From contig NZ_KB897906.1 of NCBI RefSeq assembly GCF_000377205.1, positions 340,272-404,271 on the forward strand: a DNA stretch of 64,000 nucleotides. The letters run 5' to 3'. Below, one piece after another: positions 18,897 to 27,903 of this stretch. This DNA is from Thioalkalivibrio sp. ALJ3 (lineage in GTDB: Bacteria; Pseudomonadota; Gammaproteobacteria; Ectothiorhodospirales; Ectothiorhodospiraceae). The notes beneath the pieces were generated by a model. That model saw only the letters and a program-made list of their open reading frames with translations. It was not told the origin of the DNA and ran no database searches. Within the stretch, counting starts at the first letter, position 1. Each line of letters starts with the position of its first letter. Made by a program: the position numbers and the translations under genes.

Positions 18897-19538
18897 ATGG
18901 CGCTCAATGGGCTGCGCGCGGGCCTGCTGGTGGCGCTGGCCGCGATCACGGCGGGCTGTGCAACGCTGGCGCCATCGCCGCCGTCGGACCAGAGCAATAT
19001 CTGCGAGATCTTCCGCGAGCAGCCGCGCTGGTACGACTACGCCCGCGACTCCGAACGCGAATGGGGCACGCCCATCGCCACCCAGATGTCGTTCATCCAG
19101 CAGGAGTCCTCGTTCCGTAGCCACGTGCGCCCGGATCGCGAGCGGTTGCTCGGGATCATCCCGTGGCGCCGGCCGTCCTCCGCCTATGGCTATGCCCAAG
19201 CGCAGGACCCGGTCTGGGGCGAATACCGCGAGGATGCCGGCAGCATGATGGCGCGGCGCACGCACATGAAGCACGCGACCGACTTTATCGGCTGGTACAA
19301 CGCGCGCACGCAGCGGATCACCGGCGTCTCGCTGGACAACCCCGAACACCTGTATCTGGCCTACCACGAGGGCCAGGGCGGCTATAACCGCGGCAGTTAC
19401 CGGAGCAAGCCGCAGGTCCAGGCGGCCGCGCGTCAGGTCGCACAGCGGGCCAGCCGCTACGAGTCCCAGCTGCAAAGCTGCGAGTCCGAGTTCCGCTGCC
19501 GCCGCTTCTACCAGTTCGGGCCGTTCTGCCGGCAGTAG
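18897..19538 (+). CDS. Lytic transglycosylase-like lipoprotein (SLT family)
   Basis: 213 aa. Signal peptide with lipobox LAAITAGC, lipidated Cys21. The putative catalytic Glu70 lies in FIQQESSFRSHV, followed by SAYGYAQAQDPVW and YLAYHEGQGGY, the usual SLT motifs for cleaving peptidoglycan glycan strands. It is short for the family, so it is a minimal catalytic domain. Start at 18897 gives the signal peptide; the frame is open to 18690 through the REP pair. Confidence 0.85.
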   Translation: MALNGLRAGLLVALAAITAGCATLAPSPPSDQSNICEIFREQPRWYDYARDSEREWGTPIATQMSFIQQESSFRSHVRPDRERLLGIIPWRRPSSAYGYAQAQDPVWGEYREDAGSMMARRTHMKHATDFIGWYNARTQRITGVSLDNPEHLYLAYHEGQGGYNRGSYRSKPQVQAAARQVAQRASRYESQLQSCESEFRCRRFYQFGPFCRQ

Positions 19539-19684
19539 CCGACCCGTCTCGGATCATCCTCCCTTATCGCGAAGTACGCAGTGACGAGGGATCGAACGCG
19601 GCGTGACGGCGGTATTTGTGGGAACCTCGCAGCCTGTGTTCCAGTCTTCCGGGACAGGCCCTTTAGCCGAGACAAGGACGCACC

Positions 19685-20185
19685 ATGAGCGACAACCCCA
19701 CTGCAGGCTTTCGCTTGAACCACACCATGCTGCGCGTGAAGGACCCGCAGAAGGCGCTGGAGTTCTACCAGCGCGTGTTCGGCATGCAGCTGGTCAAGAC
19801 GCTGGACTTCCCGGACTTCGAGTTCACGCTCTACTTCCTGGCGCAGCTCGGAGAGGACGAGCCGCACCCGCCCAAGGACGGCGGCGAGGCCACCCGCTGG
19901 ATGTTCAGCCAGCGCGGCATCCTGGAGCTGACCTACAACTACGGCACGGAGAAGGACGCCGACTTCCACTACCACGACGGCAACGAGGAACCGCAGGGCT
20001 TTGGCCACATCTGTTTCTCGGTGCCCGACCTGGATGCGGCCGTGCGCTGGCTCGACGAGAACAACGTCGAGTTTGTGAAGCGTCCGGACGAGGGCGGGCT
20101 GAAGGACATCGCCTTCGTAAAGGACGTGGACGGCTACTGGATCGAGATCCTCGAACCCGCCCGGCTCACCGGCCTGGGGCATTGA
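19685..20185 (+). CDS. gloA: Lactoylglutathione lyase (glyoxalase I)
   Basis: 166 aa. Isomerises the methylglyoxal-glutathione hemithioacetal. Metal ligands His13 (LNHTML), Glu80 (GILELT), His107 (GFGHICFSV) and Glu153 (YWIEIL) are all present. The extra loop around residues 42-72 resembles the longer eukaryote/Pseudomonas GloA type, typically zinc-dependent. Monocistronic by spacing. Confidence 0.93.
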   Translation: MSDNPTAGFRLNHTMLRVKDPQKALEFYQRVFGMQLVKTLDFPDFEFTLYFLAQLGEDEPHPPKDGGEATRWMFSQRGILELTYNYGTEKDADFHYHDGNEEPQGFGHICFSVPDLDAAVRWLDENNVEFVKRPDEGGLKDIAFVKDVDGYWIEILEPARLTGLGH

Positions 20186-20295
20186 AAGATCTCGACTGCC
20201 CCCTATGCACAGCCGCATTTCGTGTATGATGCGCGCTGAGTAGCTTCATCCGATTTTCGCCGGGCCTTTGTTCCGGCCCGCCCGAGTACCTCCAG

Positions 20296-22179
20296 ATGTC
20301 CGAATCCCCCTCCTTCGCCGAACTCGGCCTGTCCGAGTCGTTGGCCCGTGCCCTGTTGCAACTGGGCTTTACCACCCCGACCCCGGTCCAGGCCGCGTGT
20401 ATCCCGGCCCTGCTGGCCGGCGACGACGTGCTGGGCGAGGCCCAGACCGGCACCGGCAAGACCGGCGCCTTCGGCCTGCCGCTGATCGACTCGATCGATC
20501 CCGCGCAGCGTCGCGTGCAGGCGCTGATCCTCGCGCCGACCCGCGAGCTGGCCGGCCAGGTCGCCACCGCCCTGGAGGGCTTCGCGGCCAGTATCGACGG
20601 GCTCGAGATCCTGCCGGTCTACGGCGGCCAGCCGATGGGCGTGCAGATCCGCGCCCTGCGCGATGGTGCGCAGGTCGTGGTCGGAACGCCCGGCCGCGTG
20701 GTCGACCACATCAAGCGCGGCACCCTGACGCTGGATGCGCTGCGCATGGTGGTACTGGACGAGGCCGACGAGATGCTGCGCATGGGCTTTGTCGAGGAGA
20801 TCGAGTGGATCCTCGAACAGACCCCGGCCGAACGCCAGACCACGCTGTTCTCCGCGACCATGCCGGCGCCGATTCGTCGCATCGCGCACCGCCACATGCG
20901 CGAGCCGCAGGAGATCCGCATTGGCGCTGGCAACGAGGCCGGCACCGACATCGACCAGAGCTATTGCCTGGTCGACCAGCGCCACAAGACCGAGGCCCTG
21001 TGCCGGATGATCGAGGTGGAACCGGAACTGGACGCGGCGATCGTGTTCGCCCGCACCAAGGCCGCCACCGCCGAGATCGCCGAGGCCCTGAATGCCCAGG
21101 GCGTGCAGGCCTCCCCGCTCAATGGCGACATGGAACAGGGCGAGCGCGAGCGCGTGGTGTCCGATCTGCGCGATGGCCGCCTGGACGTGATCGTGGCCAC
21201 CGACGTCGCCGCCCGCGGCATCGATGTCCCGCGCATCACCCATGTCTTCAACTACGACGCCCCGGGCGATGCCGAGGTCTACGTGCACCGCATCGGGCGT
21301 ACCGGCCGTGCCGGTCGCAAGGGCCGCGCGATCCTGTTCCTGGAGCCGCGCAAGCGGCGCATGCTGCGCGATATCGAACGCCTGACCGGCAAGCCCGTGC
21401 GCGAGCAGAAGGTCCCGGATCGCGCTGCAGTGATCGCCCGCCGCGAGGAGCGCCTGGCCGAGCGTCTGCAGGCCGAGCTGGCCGGCGAAGCGTCGCCGCA
21501 GCTTGACGCCCTCCTGGATCGGCTGCTGGCCAACGGCCAGATGGGCGAACGCGATCTCGCCCGCGCCCTGCTCGCCCTGGCGACCCAGGGCACGCCGCTG
21601 GATGGCACGCCCAATGCCCACGATCCCGTAACGGCGGCCGCCAGCCGCCCCGAACGCGACAGCCATCGTGTGGATCGCAACCGTGACCGCGCCCCCCGCC
21701 CCAGCCGTGGCAAGGACCGCGGGCCGGAAGCGGACATGGTGCGCTACTACATGCCGGTCGGGCGTAACCACGGCATCGCCCCCGGCGCGATTGTCGGGGC
21801 CCTGGCCAACGAGGGTGGCCTGAACGGCCGCGACATCGGCCGGATCGGCCTGCAGGACGACCACAGCCATGTGGACCTGCCGGCCGCGCTGGACGAGGCC
21901 GTGGTGCGCCGCCTGGGCAATATCCATGTCGCCAACCGTCGCCTGGAGATGGGTCGCTCCGTCCCGACCCGCGACTCGCGTGCGACCGAGCGCCAGGCCC
22001 CGGCCGCGCGCAAGCCCCACGGCCCGGGCAAGCCGGCCGCCAAGCGGCGTGGCCCGGCCCCGGCCAACGGCAAGCGCCCGGCCTATGCGGCCGCCGGAAA
22101 GCCGCGCAAGGCGCCGGGCCGCAAGGCCGCCGCCAGCCGCGGTGACGGCACGCTGTCGGTCAAACGCCGCTCGGCCTGA
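20296..22179 (+). CDS. deaD: ATP-dependent DEAD-box RNA helicase DeaD/CsdA
   Basis: 627 aa. Q motif FTTPTPVQ, Walker A AQTGTGKT (49-56), DEAD (155-158), SAT (186-188) and [11 protein letters not shown] are intact. After the helicase core comes a dimerisation region and a DbpA-type RNA-binding domain (YYMPVGRNHGIAPGAIVGAL), then a basic Arg/Lys/Pro/Gly tail. The length and DbpA domain fit DeaD, which acts in ribosome assembly and mRNA decay in the cold, rather than RhlB/RhlE. No clear Shine-Dalgarno is seen directly upstream. Confidence 0.92.
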   Translation: MSESPSFAELGLSESLARALLQLGFTTPTPVQAACIPALLAGDDVLGEAQTGTGKTGAFGLPLIDSIDPAQRRVQALILAPTRELAGQVATALEGFAASIDGLEILPVYGGQPMGVQIRALRDGAQVVVGTPGRVVDHIKRGTLTLDALRMVVLDEADEMLRMGFVEEIEWILEQTPAERQTTLFSATMPAPIRRIAHRHMREPQEIRIGAGNEAGTDIDQSYCLVDQRHKTEALCRMIEVEPELDAAIVFARTKAATAEIAEALNAQGVQASPLNGDMEQGERERVVSDLRDGRLDVIVATDVAARGIDVPRITHVFNYDAPGDAEVYVHRIGRTGRAGRKGRAILFLEPRKRRMLRDIERLTGKPVREQKVPDRAAVIARREERLAERLQAELAGEASPQLDALLDRLLANGQMGERDLARALLALATQGTPLDGTPNAHDPVTAAASRPERDSHRVDRNRDRAPRPSRGKDRGPEADMVRYYMPVGRNHGIAPGAIVGALANEGGLNGRDIGRIGLQDDHSHVDLPAALDEAVVRRLGNIHVANRRLEMGRSVPTRDSRATERQAPAARKPHGPGKPAAKRRGPAPANGKRPAYAAAGKPRKAPGRKAAASRGDGTLSVKRRSA

Positions 22180-22229
22180 TCCCCGCCAGGACCCGCGCGC
22201 CGGCCGTTGATGACCGGCGTGCGATAACC

Positions 22230-23015
22230 TCAACTCAGTAGCATATCCACGATGTCGGCCAGGCAGTCCGCCAGGCCGGCACCGGGGTGTTGTGCCCGCT
22301 GTTCGTCGCCGTCCTGATACTTGCCGGTGCGCACCAGACAGGCCGCCAGACCCGCGGCGCGCGCGCCGTCCACATCCCCCGACACATCGTCGCCCACCAT
22401 CAGCACCTGCTCCGGTGGCAGATCCAGATCCGCAATCGCCGCATGGAACAGCCGGGCATCCGGCTTGCCGAAGTTCTCGGCCTCCACATCGGCCGCATAC
22501 TCCAGTGCGCGTACGAACGGGCCGATATCCAGCGACAGGCCATCCGCCTCGCGAAAATAGCGGTTGGTCCCCATCACCCACAGCGGTGCGCCCTCCATCA
22601 GCACGCGAAACGCACGGTTGAGCACGGTGTAGTCGAACGCGGCGCCCATATCCCCCAACACGACCACGTCCGGCTCGCCCGTGGGCACGCCCTCGAATTC
22701 GGGTTCCAGCGCCGGGTGTACCAGCAGCAGCGGGGTGCGTGACTCGGACTCAAGCCGCTCGCGGATGGCGGAGGGGGCCGTCGTCAGCTGCGCGGGCTCG
22801 AACGCGAAGCCGAGGCCGGCCAGCTTGTCGATGATGGCTGCACGCGGCTCGCGTGTTGTGTTGGTGATCAGGCGGATCGGGAGCCCGGCGGCCTGTACCC
22901 GCCGCACGGCCTCGATGGCGCCAGGGAGGGCCTCGTCGCCCACGTACAGCACACCGGAAAGGTCCAGCAACAGTGCGCGGACCTGCTCCATTCTCTCCGG
23001 CGTAGAGTTAAGCAT
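22230..23015 (-). CDS. HAD-superfamily IIA phosphatase (LHPP/TIGR01458-like)
   Basis: 261 aa. Motif I is LLLDLSGVLYV (DxSG in place of DxDG, as in LHPP-like proteins), motif II LITNTTREPR, and motif III/IV GKPDARLF plus VLMVGDDVSGD. Likely a phosphatase or pyrophosphatase on small substrates; the natural substrate is unknown. Start at 23015 has AAGGGGG at good spacing; ATG 22991 is possible but its GGAG is too close. Convergent with deaD. Confidence 0.8.
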   Translation of the reverse strand: MLNSTPERMEQVRALLLDLSGVLYVGDEALPGAIEAVRRVQAAGLPIRLITNTTREPRAAIIDKLAGLGFAFEPAQLTTAPSAIRERLESESRTPLLLVHPALEPEFEGVPTGEPDVVVLGDMGAAFDYTVLNRAFRVLMEGAPLWVMGTNRYFREADGLSLDIGPFVRALEYAADVEAENFGKPDARLFHAAIADLDLPPEQVLMVGDDVSGDVDGARAAGLAACLVRTGKYQDGDEQRAQHPGAGLADCLADIVDMLLS

Positions 23016-23104
23016 GGGTATCCCCCTTGCCGCGGTACGTCACGCGGTATCCGGCCGGAATCCGTGTGCCCCGGCCCGGGGCACGGGTGTGCCCTTCACC
23101 CGAT

Positions 23105-23725
23105 TCAACGCCGAATCAGGCGATGAAGCAACTCGAACTTGCCGTTGGTGTGCTCGGTCCGCCCGGCGTCATTGCGCCACTCCCAGCGGCTGTCCGGGAA
23201 CAGCGCACGCATGTCGGCCATCTCGCAGTGAAACGGCGGCCCGCCCTCGCGCCCGGTCTGCATGAAGCACGCGAACAGCTCGCCGCCCGGGCGCAGCCAG
23301 GCATGCAGCTGCCGCTCGTAGGCCGCCCACTGCTCGGGCGGGATCGCGCACAGGGAGGTCTGCTCGTAGACCCCATCCACCGGCGTCTCCGGCTGCCATG
23401 CCAGCATATCGGCCTGGACGACCTCCGCCGAAAGTCCCTCCCGCTCCAGCTGTTCGCGCAGATGGCGCACCGGTGTGGGGGCCACATCCAGACCAATCGG
23501 GTAATACCCGAGGCGCGCCAGGGCCGGGACCTCGTGCCCGAAGCCGCAGCCCGGCACCACGATCCGCGCGCCTTTCGCCAGGTCGGTGATCGCCAGCCAG
23601 GCCTCCAGCGACGGGCTGGGGCCACCGCGATCCCAGCGTGTGGAGCCCTCCTGATAGCGGGACTCCCAGTCGGCCTCCGCATCCAGGACGGCGTTAACGG
23701 CGGACGACTCTTCGGAATTTTGCAT
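23105..23725 (-). CDS. SAM-dependent thiol methyltransferase (TPMT family)
   Basis: 206 aa. Opening WESRYQEGSTRWDRGGPSP and the SAM-binding VVPGCGFGHEVPALARLG motif are diagnostic of the thiopurine/thiol methyltransferase family, as is YEQTSLCAIPPEQWAAY. In bacteria such enzymes methylate thiols, sulfide, thiocyanate or metalloids, which would suit a sulfur-metabolising host (inference). Same strand as the HAD gene, 89 nt upstream. Confidence 0.85.
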   Translation of the reverse strand: MQNSEESSAVNAVLDAEADWESRYQEGSTRWDRGGPSPSLEAWLAITDLAKGARIVVPGCGFGHEVPALARLGYYPIGLDVAPTPVRHLREQLEREGLSAEVVQADMLAWQPETPVDGVYEQTSLCAIPPEQWAAYERQLHAWLRPGGELFACFMQTGREGGPPFHCEMADMRALFPDSRWEWRNDAGRTEHTNGKFELLHRLIRR

Positions 23726-23804
23726 CTCTCTCCTTCCCTGCGGACGATGGAACCTCTCGAGTAGTAGAGCCTACCAAGATGGAAACAACTCAATGGAGAT
23801 GCCG

Positions 23805-24512
23805 ATGGACCGCAACGACCTGCCCTACCGCATCCACCGCCAGGAACTCGGGCCGATGGAGAACTTCGTCTACCTGATCGAGGACATGGCCAGCCGCCGC
23901 GCGGCAGTGGTGGACCCGGCCTGGGAGCCGGACGCGATCCTCAGCCAGGCGCGCGAGAAAGACGTGACCATCTCCGACATCCTGCTGACGCACAGCCACC
24001 ACGACCACATCAACGGCGTCGAGGCGATCCTGGAACAGTACCCCAATGCCCGGCTGCATATCCTCAAGCCCGAGGCCGAGTTCTGGGGAAAAGAGCTGGA
24101 GCGCCCGGAACTCCACCACGGCGGCGACACGATGAACCTCGGCGACACCGAGATCCGCCTCCTGCACACGCCCGGCCACACCCCCGGCTCCGCCTGCTTC
24201 CATATGCCGGCCGGCGACGACCTGATTACCGGTGACACGCTGTTCGTGTTCGGCTGCGGCCGCTGCGACCTCTCCGGGGGCGACCCGGAGCAGATGTTCC
24301 ATACGCTGAACGGGCTGCGCGAGGGGCTCCCGGCGCATACCTGCATCCACCCGGGGCACAACTACGCGGAGAAAGTCGAATCGACCCTCGCCGAACAGGA
24401 CCAAGGCAACCCGTTCCTGCACTTCCACGACAAGGACGAATTCGTCCACTACCGCATGCACGAACACGACCGGGTGCGCTCCACGCCCTACCACCCCATC
24501 CCACGCGGCTGA
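23805..24512 (+). CDS. Metallo-beta-lactamase fold hydrolase (glyoxalase II-like)
   Basis: 235 aa. HSHHDH (63-68) is the THxHxDH metal motif; further ligands are in HTPGHTPGSACF, GDTLFVFGCGRCD and HPGHNY. It resembles GloB-type thioesterases and persulfide dioxygenases; GDPEQMFHTL is more like hydroxyacylglutathione hydrolase relatives. Of three clustered ATGs (23793, 23799, 23805) the last is favoured because GGAG sits 6 nt before it. Confidence 0.8.
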   Translation: MDRNDLPYRIHRQELGPMENFVYLIEDMASRRAAVVDPAWEPDAILSQAREKDVTISDILLTHSHHDHINGVEAILEQYPNARLHILKPEAEFWGKELERPELHHGGDTMNLGDTEIRLLHTPGHTPGSACFHMPAGDDLITGDTLFVFGCGRCDLSGGDPEQMFHTLNGLREGLPAHTCIHPGHNYAEKVESTLAEQDQGNPFLHFHDKDEFVHYRMHEHDRVRSTPYHPIPRG

Positions 24513-24576
24513 GGCAATGCCTCATGGCGCTTGCATCCCTCGGGACCAATCGCGATAATGCGCGCCTTCAGTCGAT

Positions 24577-24653
24577 GCGCCCGTAGCTCAGCTGGATAGA
24601 GTACCTGGCTACGAACCAGGTGGTCGGAGGTTCGAATCCTTCCGGGCGCGCCA
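24577..24653 (+). tRNA. tRNA-Arg (anticodon ACG)
   Basis: 77 nt with encoded CCA. Acceptor stem GCGCCCG/CGGGCGC, D-arm GCTCAGCTGGATAGAGT, anticodon arm CCTGG-CTACGAA-CCAGG with ACG at 24611-24613, and T-arm CGGAGGTTCGAATCCTTC. The A34 is expected to be edited to inosine to read CGN codons. Confidence 0.96.
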
Positions 24654-24930
24654 TATTCCCGAGAGAGGGCATCCAGATCCGGGTGCCCTTTTTCATTGTA
24701 GAAAGCCCCAAAGGATTCGAACCTCCGATAAACACGTCGGTTCGATCCCGAGCGCAGCGAGGAACGTGTCGGCCACCGGCCGACACCCGGAAGGGCCAGG
24801 CGCGCAGCGCCGCCGCTATCCTTCCGGGCGCGCCATATTCCTGAGAAAGGGCACCCATGTCGGGCTGCCCTTTTTCGTTTGTCCGATCTCAAAGGATTCG
24901 AGCCTCCGGACAGACACGTTGGTTCGATCG
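24636..24930 (+). repeat. Tandem duplication of the tRNA-Arg 3' end and flank
   Basis: A 24-bp direct repeat covers the last 18 nt of the tRNA plus ATATTCC: 24636-24659 and 24818-24841, period 182 bp. Similarity continues through the following hairpin. Both units also carry an inverted copy of the tRNA T-arm (AAGGATTCGAACCTCCG at 24711-24727; one mismatch at 24892-24908). It looks like an att-type duplication or decayed element scar. No gene lies in 24654-24948. Confidence 0.75.
24666..24693 (+). terminator. Terminator of tRNA-Arg
   Basis: AGGGCATCC/GGGTGCCCT stem (one G-T pair) followed by TTTTT, 13 nt after the CCA end. A second similar hairpin (AGGGCA/TGCCCT with TTTTT) lies at 24848-24875 in the duplicated unit. 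Confidence 0.8.
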
Positions 24931-24948
24931 ACCCAGAAATCACCTCTC

Positions 24949-25395
24949 ATGTATCCACTCACCAGCCCCGTTCCCGACGCCTCCCCCGGCCTCCGTCCCT
25001 GCTGGATGGATGCGCTGATCACCCCACAGGCCTCCACCCGCCTGCGGCACGTCGCTCTGGGCCTGGTGCTGGCGATCGCCCTGATGGCCGCGGAGTTTGA
25101 AGCCGCGGCGGCCGGGTGGATTCTTCTCGGCCTGCTGGGTTCGGTGGCGGTGCTGGCCCTGTCGGTCGATCCGCGCTGGCTGTACCGCATGGCCTATCCG
25201 GGCGTGGTCGTGCTGGCGGTTGCCGTCGCCGTACCCACCGCCTATGCCGCCTACATCCTGGCCCTTTCAGGGGCCGTCGCACCCGCGATCGTGTTCGCGC
25301 TGGTCGCCCTGGCCGCCACACTGCTGGGCCCCGAGGAAGGCAGCCGCTGGCTGGAGCGACGCAGCCGCGAAGAGGACCGCCTGCGCCGCGGTTGA
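24949..25395 (+). CDS. Small membrane protein of unknown function
   Basis: 148 aa. At least four hydrophobic helices (VALGLVLAIALMAAEF, GWILLGLLGSVAVLAL, PGVVVLAVAVAVPTAYAAYI, APAIVFALVALAATLLG) and a charged tail EEDRLRRG. No family recognised. Start at 24949 is the first ATG clear of the tRNA-derived repeat; an internal ATG at 25006 is possible. No strong ribosome binding site at either. Confidence 0.5.
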   Translation: MYPLTSPVPDASPGLRPCWMDALITPQASTRLRHVALGLVLAIALMAAEFEAAAAGWILLGLLGSVAVLALSVDPRWLYRMAYPGVVVLAVAVAVPTAYAAYILALSGAVAPAIVFALVALAATLLGPEEGSRWLERRSREEDRLRRG

Positions 25396-25514
25396 ACGAC
25401 CGCCACTCACCGGCAAGGCGTCCTCGCCTACTCCTCCCTTGCACGACAGCTGGCCACTTGCGACCTATCTCCAGTGAACTTAGCGTGTCGGCATCATCCG
25501 ACACGGAATCCGCC

Positions 25515-25835
25515 ATGCGCCAGATGTCCCCCCGGGAATTGCAGGACCACCTCGCCGAAGCTGACCAACCACCCGTCCTGCTCGATGTTCGCGAGCCCTG
25601 GGAGTACCAGCGCTGCCGTATCGACGGCTCGAAGCTGATCCCGATGGGCGAGATTCCGTCCGCCTACCAGGAGTTGAACCCCGACGACGAGATCGTGGTG
25701 ATCTGTCACCACGGGGTGCGCAGCCAGCAGGTGTGCTGGTTTCTGAGCCAGGCCGGGTTCCACAGGGTGGTCAATCTGGCCGGCGGCATCGACGCCTGGG
25801 CGCGTGACGTCGACCCGCACATGGCGACCTACTGA
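25515..25835 (+). CDS. Single-domain rhodanese (GlpE-like sulfurtransferase)
   Basis: 106 aa. VLLDVREPWEY and the active-site loop with Cys64 in VVICHHGVRSQQV, followed by NLAGGIDAWA, define a complete rhodanese domain. It transfers sulfane sulfur between thiols. 8 nt before the GT2 gene. Confidence 0.88.
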   Translation: MRQMSPRELQDHLAEADQPPVLLDVREPWEYQRCRIDGSKLIPMGEIPSAYQELNPDDEIVVICHHGVRSQQVCWFLSQAGFHRVVNLAGGIDAWARDVDPHMATY

Positions 25836-25843
25836 TCCCTCCC

Positions 25844-26572
25844 GTGCGCGGGCTCCCGGCCCTGTCGGTCATCGTCCCGGCGTGGAACGAGGCGCAGTGG
25901 CTGCCAGAGACCCTGGCGGCCCTGCAGCAGGCCCTCGCGGGCATTGACCGCAAGACCGAGATCATTGTCGTCGACAACGCATCCACCGATAGCACCCCAC
26001 AGATCGCGCAACAGGCGGGTTGCCGGGTCGTGTTCGAGCCCGCACGGCAGATCAGCCGCGCCCGCAACGCGGGCGCCCGGGCAGCCTGTGGCGATTACCT
26101 GCTGTTCGTCGATGCCGACACCTGGCCCGACGCCGATCTGATCCGTGCGACGCTCACAGCACTGGACAGCGGCGAGGTTTGCGGCGGCGGCGCGCGAGTC
26201 GCATTCGATCACCTGACCCATCGCATCTACCGCTGGGGCGCGGCGGCCTGGAACACCCTGTCGGCACGTTTGGGAATCGCCGCCGGCTGCTACGTCTTCT
26301 GCACCCGCGAGGCCTTCGAGGCAGTCGGCGGTTTCAGCGAGCGGGTCTATGCCGGCGAGGAGGTCATCCTGTCGCGCGCGATGGCCCGCTGGGGCCGCCA
26401 CCACGGGCAGCGGTTCGGGATGCTGGACACCCCGGTGCTGACCTCGGGGCGCAAGGCGGACTGGTTCAGCCCCGCCCAGCACATCCTGGTGGTGTTCCAG
26501 GCCCTACTGCTGCCCTGGAGCCTGCGCTCGCGCCGCCTAGCCTGGTTCTGGTACACCCGGCCAAGGGATTGA
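25844..26572 (+). CDS. Glycosyltransferase family 2
   Basis: 242 aa, GTG start. GT-A fold signature: LSVIVPAWNEAQWLPETL at the N-terminus, EIIVVDNASTDST, and the metal-binding DxD in LLFVDADTWP, then GGFSERVYAGEEVILS. No membrane anchor until a weak C-terminal hydrophobic stretch. Acceptor unknown. Confidence 0.85.
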   Translation: MRGLPALSVIVPAWNEAQWLPETLAALQQALAGIDRKTEIIVVDNASTDSTPQIAQQAGCRVVFEPARQISRARNAGARAACGDYLLFVDADTWPDADLIRATLTALDSGEVCGGGARVAFDHLTHRIYRWGAAAWNTLSARLGIAAGCYVFCTREAFEAVGGFSERVYAGEEVILSRAMARWGRHHGQRFGMLDTPVLTSGRKADWFSPAQHILVVFQALLLPWSLRSRRLAWFWYTRPRD

Positions 26573-26676
26573 GGTATCGGGTGAGCCAGCCGACGAGGTC
26601 GGGGTCTCCACTTAGTGCCTGGCTCCGGTATACTGCCCGGTCTTTCGTTTCCGTCGAAGAACACACCCGAGCCGCC

Positions 26677-27870
26677 ATGAACCCGCGCCTGGACCGGCTA
26701 CAGCCCTACCCGTTCGAACGCCTGCGCCGGCTGTTCGAGGATCTGGAGCAACCCGCGGACCGCGAACCGATTGCCCTGTCGATCGGCGAGCCGCGTCACG
26801 CGCTGCCGGGCTTCGTCGAGCCGGTACTGCGCGATTCGATCCTGGGGTTCAATCACTACCCCACCACCCGCGGCGAGCACGAACTGCGCGAAACCATCGC
26901 CGCCTGGCTGGAAAAGCGCTTCGGCCTGGATGCAGTGGACGCGGAGCGCCAGGTGCTGCCCGTCAGTGGCACCCGGGAGGCCCTGTTCGCGATTGCCCAG
27001 GCCGTCGTGGCCGGGAAGCCCGGTGCCCGTGTTCTGATGCCGAATCCCTTCTACCAGATCTACGAAGGCGCGGCCCGGCTGGCCGGGGCGGAGCCGGCCT
27101 TCTATGACCTGGTCCCGGAGAGCGGCTACCTGCCGGACTTCTCGCACGTGGATGCGGCGACCTGGGATGAAGTACAGCTCGTGTACATCTGCAACCCTGG
27201 AAACCCGGCCGGGGCCTGCATGTCCGAGGCTGCGATGCAGGAGTTGCTTGGCCTGACCGACCGGCACGACTTCGTGATCGCCGCCGACGAGTGCTATTCC
27301 GAGATCTATCACCCGGAGGCCCAACCGCCGGCCGGGCTGCTCGGCGCCGCCACCCGCATGGGCCGTACGGGCTTCGAGCGCTGTATCGTGTTTCACAGCC
27401 TGTCCAAGCGATCCAACCTTCCGGGCCTGCGCTCGGGCTTCGTCGCCGGCGATGCCGACCTGCTTGAGCGCTTCACGCTGTATCGCACCTATCATGGCTG
27501 CACCCTGCCACCCCCGACCCAGGCCGTCAGTCGCGCCGCCTGGGCGGACGAGGACCATGTCGCCGACAATCGTGCGCTGTACGCCGAAAAGTTCGCGGCA
27601 GTCGTACCCATCCTGCAGCAGGTCATGGATGTCGAGCGGCCACAGGCCGGCTTCTACCTCTGGCCGCGTGTCCCCGATGGTGACGACGAGGCCTTCGCCC
27701 GCCGCCTCTATGCCGAAGCCGGGGTGACGGTCCTGGCCGGGCGCTACCTCTCCCGCAGCGACCCCGAGACCGGGCACAATCCCGGGGCGGGACACGTGCG
27801 CATGGCGCTGGTCGCCGAACCGGCCGCCTGCATCGAAGCAGCCGAACGCATCGTTTCACTCTATCGATAG
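26677..27870 (+). CDS. dapC: Succinyldiaminopimelate transaminase
   Basis: 397 aa. PLP-dependent class I/II aminotransferase of lysine/meso-DAP synthesis, acting on N-succinyl-2-amino-6-ketopimelate. The opening MNPRLDRLQPYPFERLRRLF and the position before dapD separate it from other aminotransferases. PLP lysine is Lys244 in HSLSKRSNLPGLRSG; CNPGNPAG is the substrate-binding motif. dapD starts 34 nt downstream. Confidence 0.93.
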   Translation: MNPRLDRLQPYPFERLRRLFEDLEQPADREPIALSIGEPRHALPGFVEPVLRDSILGFNHYPTTRGEHELRETIAAWLEKRFGLDAVDAERQVLPVSGTREALFAIAQAVVAGKPGARVLMPNPFYQIYEGAARLAGAEPAFYDLVPESGYLPDFSHVDAATWDEVQLVYICNPGNPAGACMSEAAMQELLGLTDRHDFVIAADECYSEIYHPEAQPPAGLLGAATRMGRTGFERCIVFHSLSKRSNLPGLRSGFVAGDADLLERFTLYRTYHGCTLPPPTQAVSRAAWADEDHVADNRALYAEKFAAVVPILQQVMDVERPQAGFYLWPRVPDGDDEAFARRLYAEAGVTVLAGRYLSRSDPETGHNPGAGHVRMALVAEPAACIEAAERIVSLYR

Positions 27871-27903
27871 AACCGATTTTTATATAATTACAAAGGACAT
27901 TTC

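Noticed and set aside
20203-22581. 792-codon minus-strand open frame over deaD
   Set aside because: Antisense shadow of deaD; Gly/Ala/Arg/His-rich without any domain.
23105-23725. Reading the methyltransferase as TehB/tellurite resistance
   Set aside because: The WDRGG opening and YEQTSLCAIPP motif match the thiol/thiopurine methyltransferase family instead.
24818-24841. A second tRNA gene
   Set aside because: Only the last ~18 nt and CCA are duplicated; no anticodon or D-arm precedes it.
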